Of a stretch of DNA of 64,000 nt, positions 63,864 through 64,000 are shown piece by piece. Both the position numbers and the translations under genes were made by a program. Source of the DNA: Spisula solida (lineage: Eukaryota; Mollusca; Bivalvia; Venerida; Mactridae); contig OX365962.1 of assembly GCA_947247005.1 (NCBI GenBank), positions 9,211,201-9,275,200 of the forward strand. Reading direction: 5' to 3'. The notes beneath the pieces are model-generated. The model made no database searches. It was not told the DNA's origin and worked only from the letters and a program-made list of their open reading frames with translations. Position 1 is the stretch's first letter, and every line of letters starts with the position of its first letter.

Positions 63864-64000
63864 GTTAGTTTTTTATGTCCCGGCATCTACTGATGAAGGA
63901 GGCATATAGGGATTGCCCTGTCCGTCTGTTCATCATACAATGTTTACCAAATCTTTCAAGTTGTTGAAACTCAAATATTTTTGAAGTCCATAAAGGCATT

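Overview
This is a eukaryotic, almost certainly molluscan (bivalve-like) nuclear DNA window. It is AT-rich, with small exons in long introns, consensus GT-AG splice sites, tRNA-derived SINEs, many MITEs, a pearl/BIV160-like element with a tandem core, and a RING-less B-box/NHL-type protein of the kind expanded in bivalves. No prokaryotic, rRNA, tRNA-gene or CRISPR features were seen.

Layout. 1-15.5 kb holds no host gene that I can support. It is a mosaic of MITEs, a 5'-truncated LINE (4.66-5.79 kb, + strand), a second LINE remnant (6.4-6.8 kb, - strand), a Tc1/mariner transposase remnant (13.8-14.2 kb, - strand) and one copy each of two local duplications (A and B). 15.6-17.4 kb is an intact single-exon B-box/coiled-coil/beta-propeller (TRIM-like) gene with a partial tail duplicate behind it. 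17.6-24 kb holds the second copies of B and A. 24.2-25.7 kb is a decayed C2H2 zinc-finger gene split by a 609-bp MITE. 28.8-46.5 kb (- strand) is a complete 12-exon gene that I assembled exon by exon. All phases agree, and it encodes a 580-residue protein with two FYVE-type zinc fingers and a helical C-terminal half. About 4.7 kb away and head-to-head, 51.27-63.86 kb (+ strand) carries the first 11 coding exons (about 639 residues) of an axonemal dynein heavy chain, best matched to DNAH6. That gene runs off the right edge.

Most striking pattern. In both multi-exon genes, tandem arrays sit repeatedly on or beside exon/intron junctions, and several arrays copy the splice site itself. FYVE exon 10 has about seven 54-bp copies of its acceptor plus its first codons. 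FYVE exon 6 has about 55 copies (31 bp) of its last codons plus its donor, with a 155-bp higher-order repeat. FYVE exon 4 has about 20 copies (54-55 bp) carrying donor-like sites. FYVE exon 7 has three donor copies. Dynein exon 7 has three extra 67-bp copies of its acceptor and first 13 codons. In the two acceptor cases, use of a decoy acceptor leads quickly to an in-frame stop. I consider this the observation most worth following up.

Transposable elements with resolvable boundaries include a 1.5-kb element with ~125-bp inverted repeats and an 8-bp target duplication, a pogo/Tigger-like element nested in another inverted-repeat element, a TA-flanked element inside a minisatellite, and a MITE inside a zinc-finger linker. 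Assignments rest on reading the sequence and on family knowledge. No database search was run.
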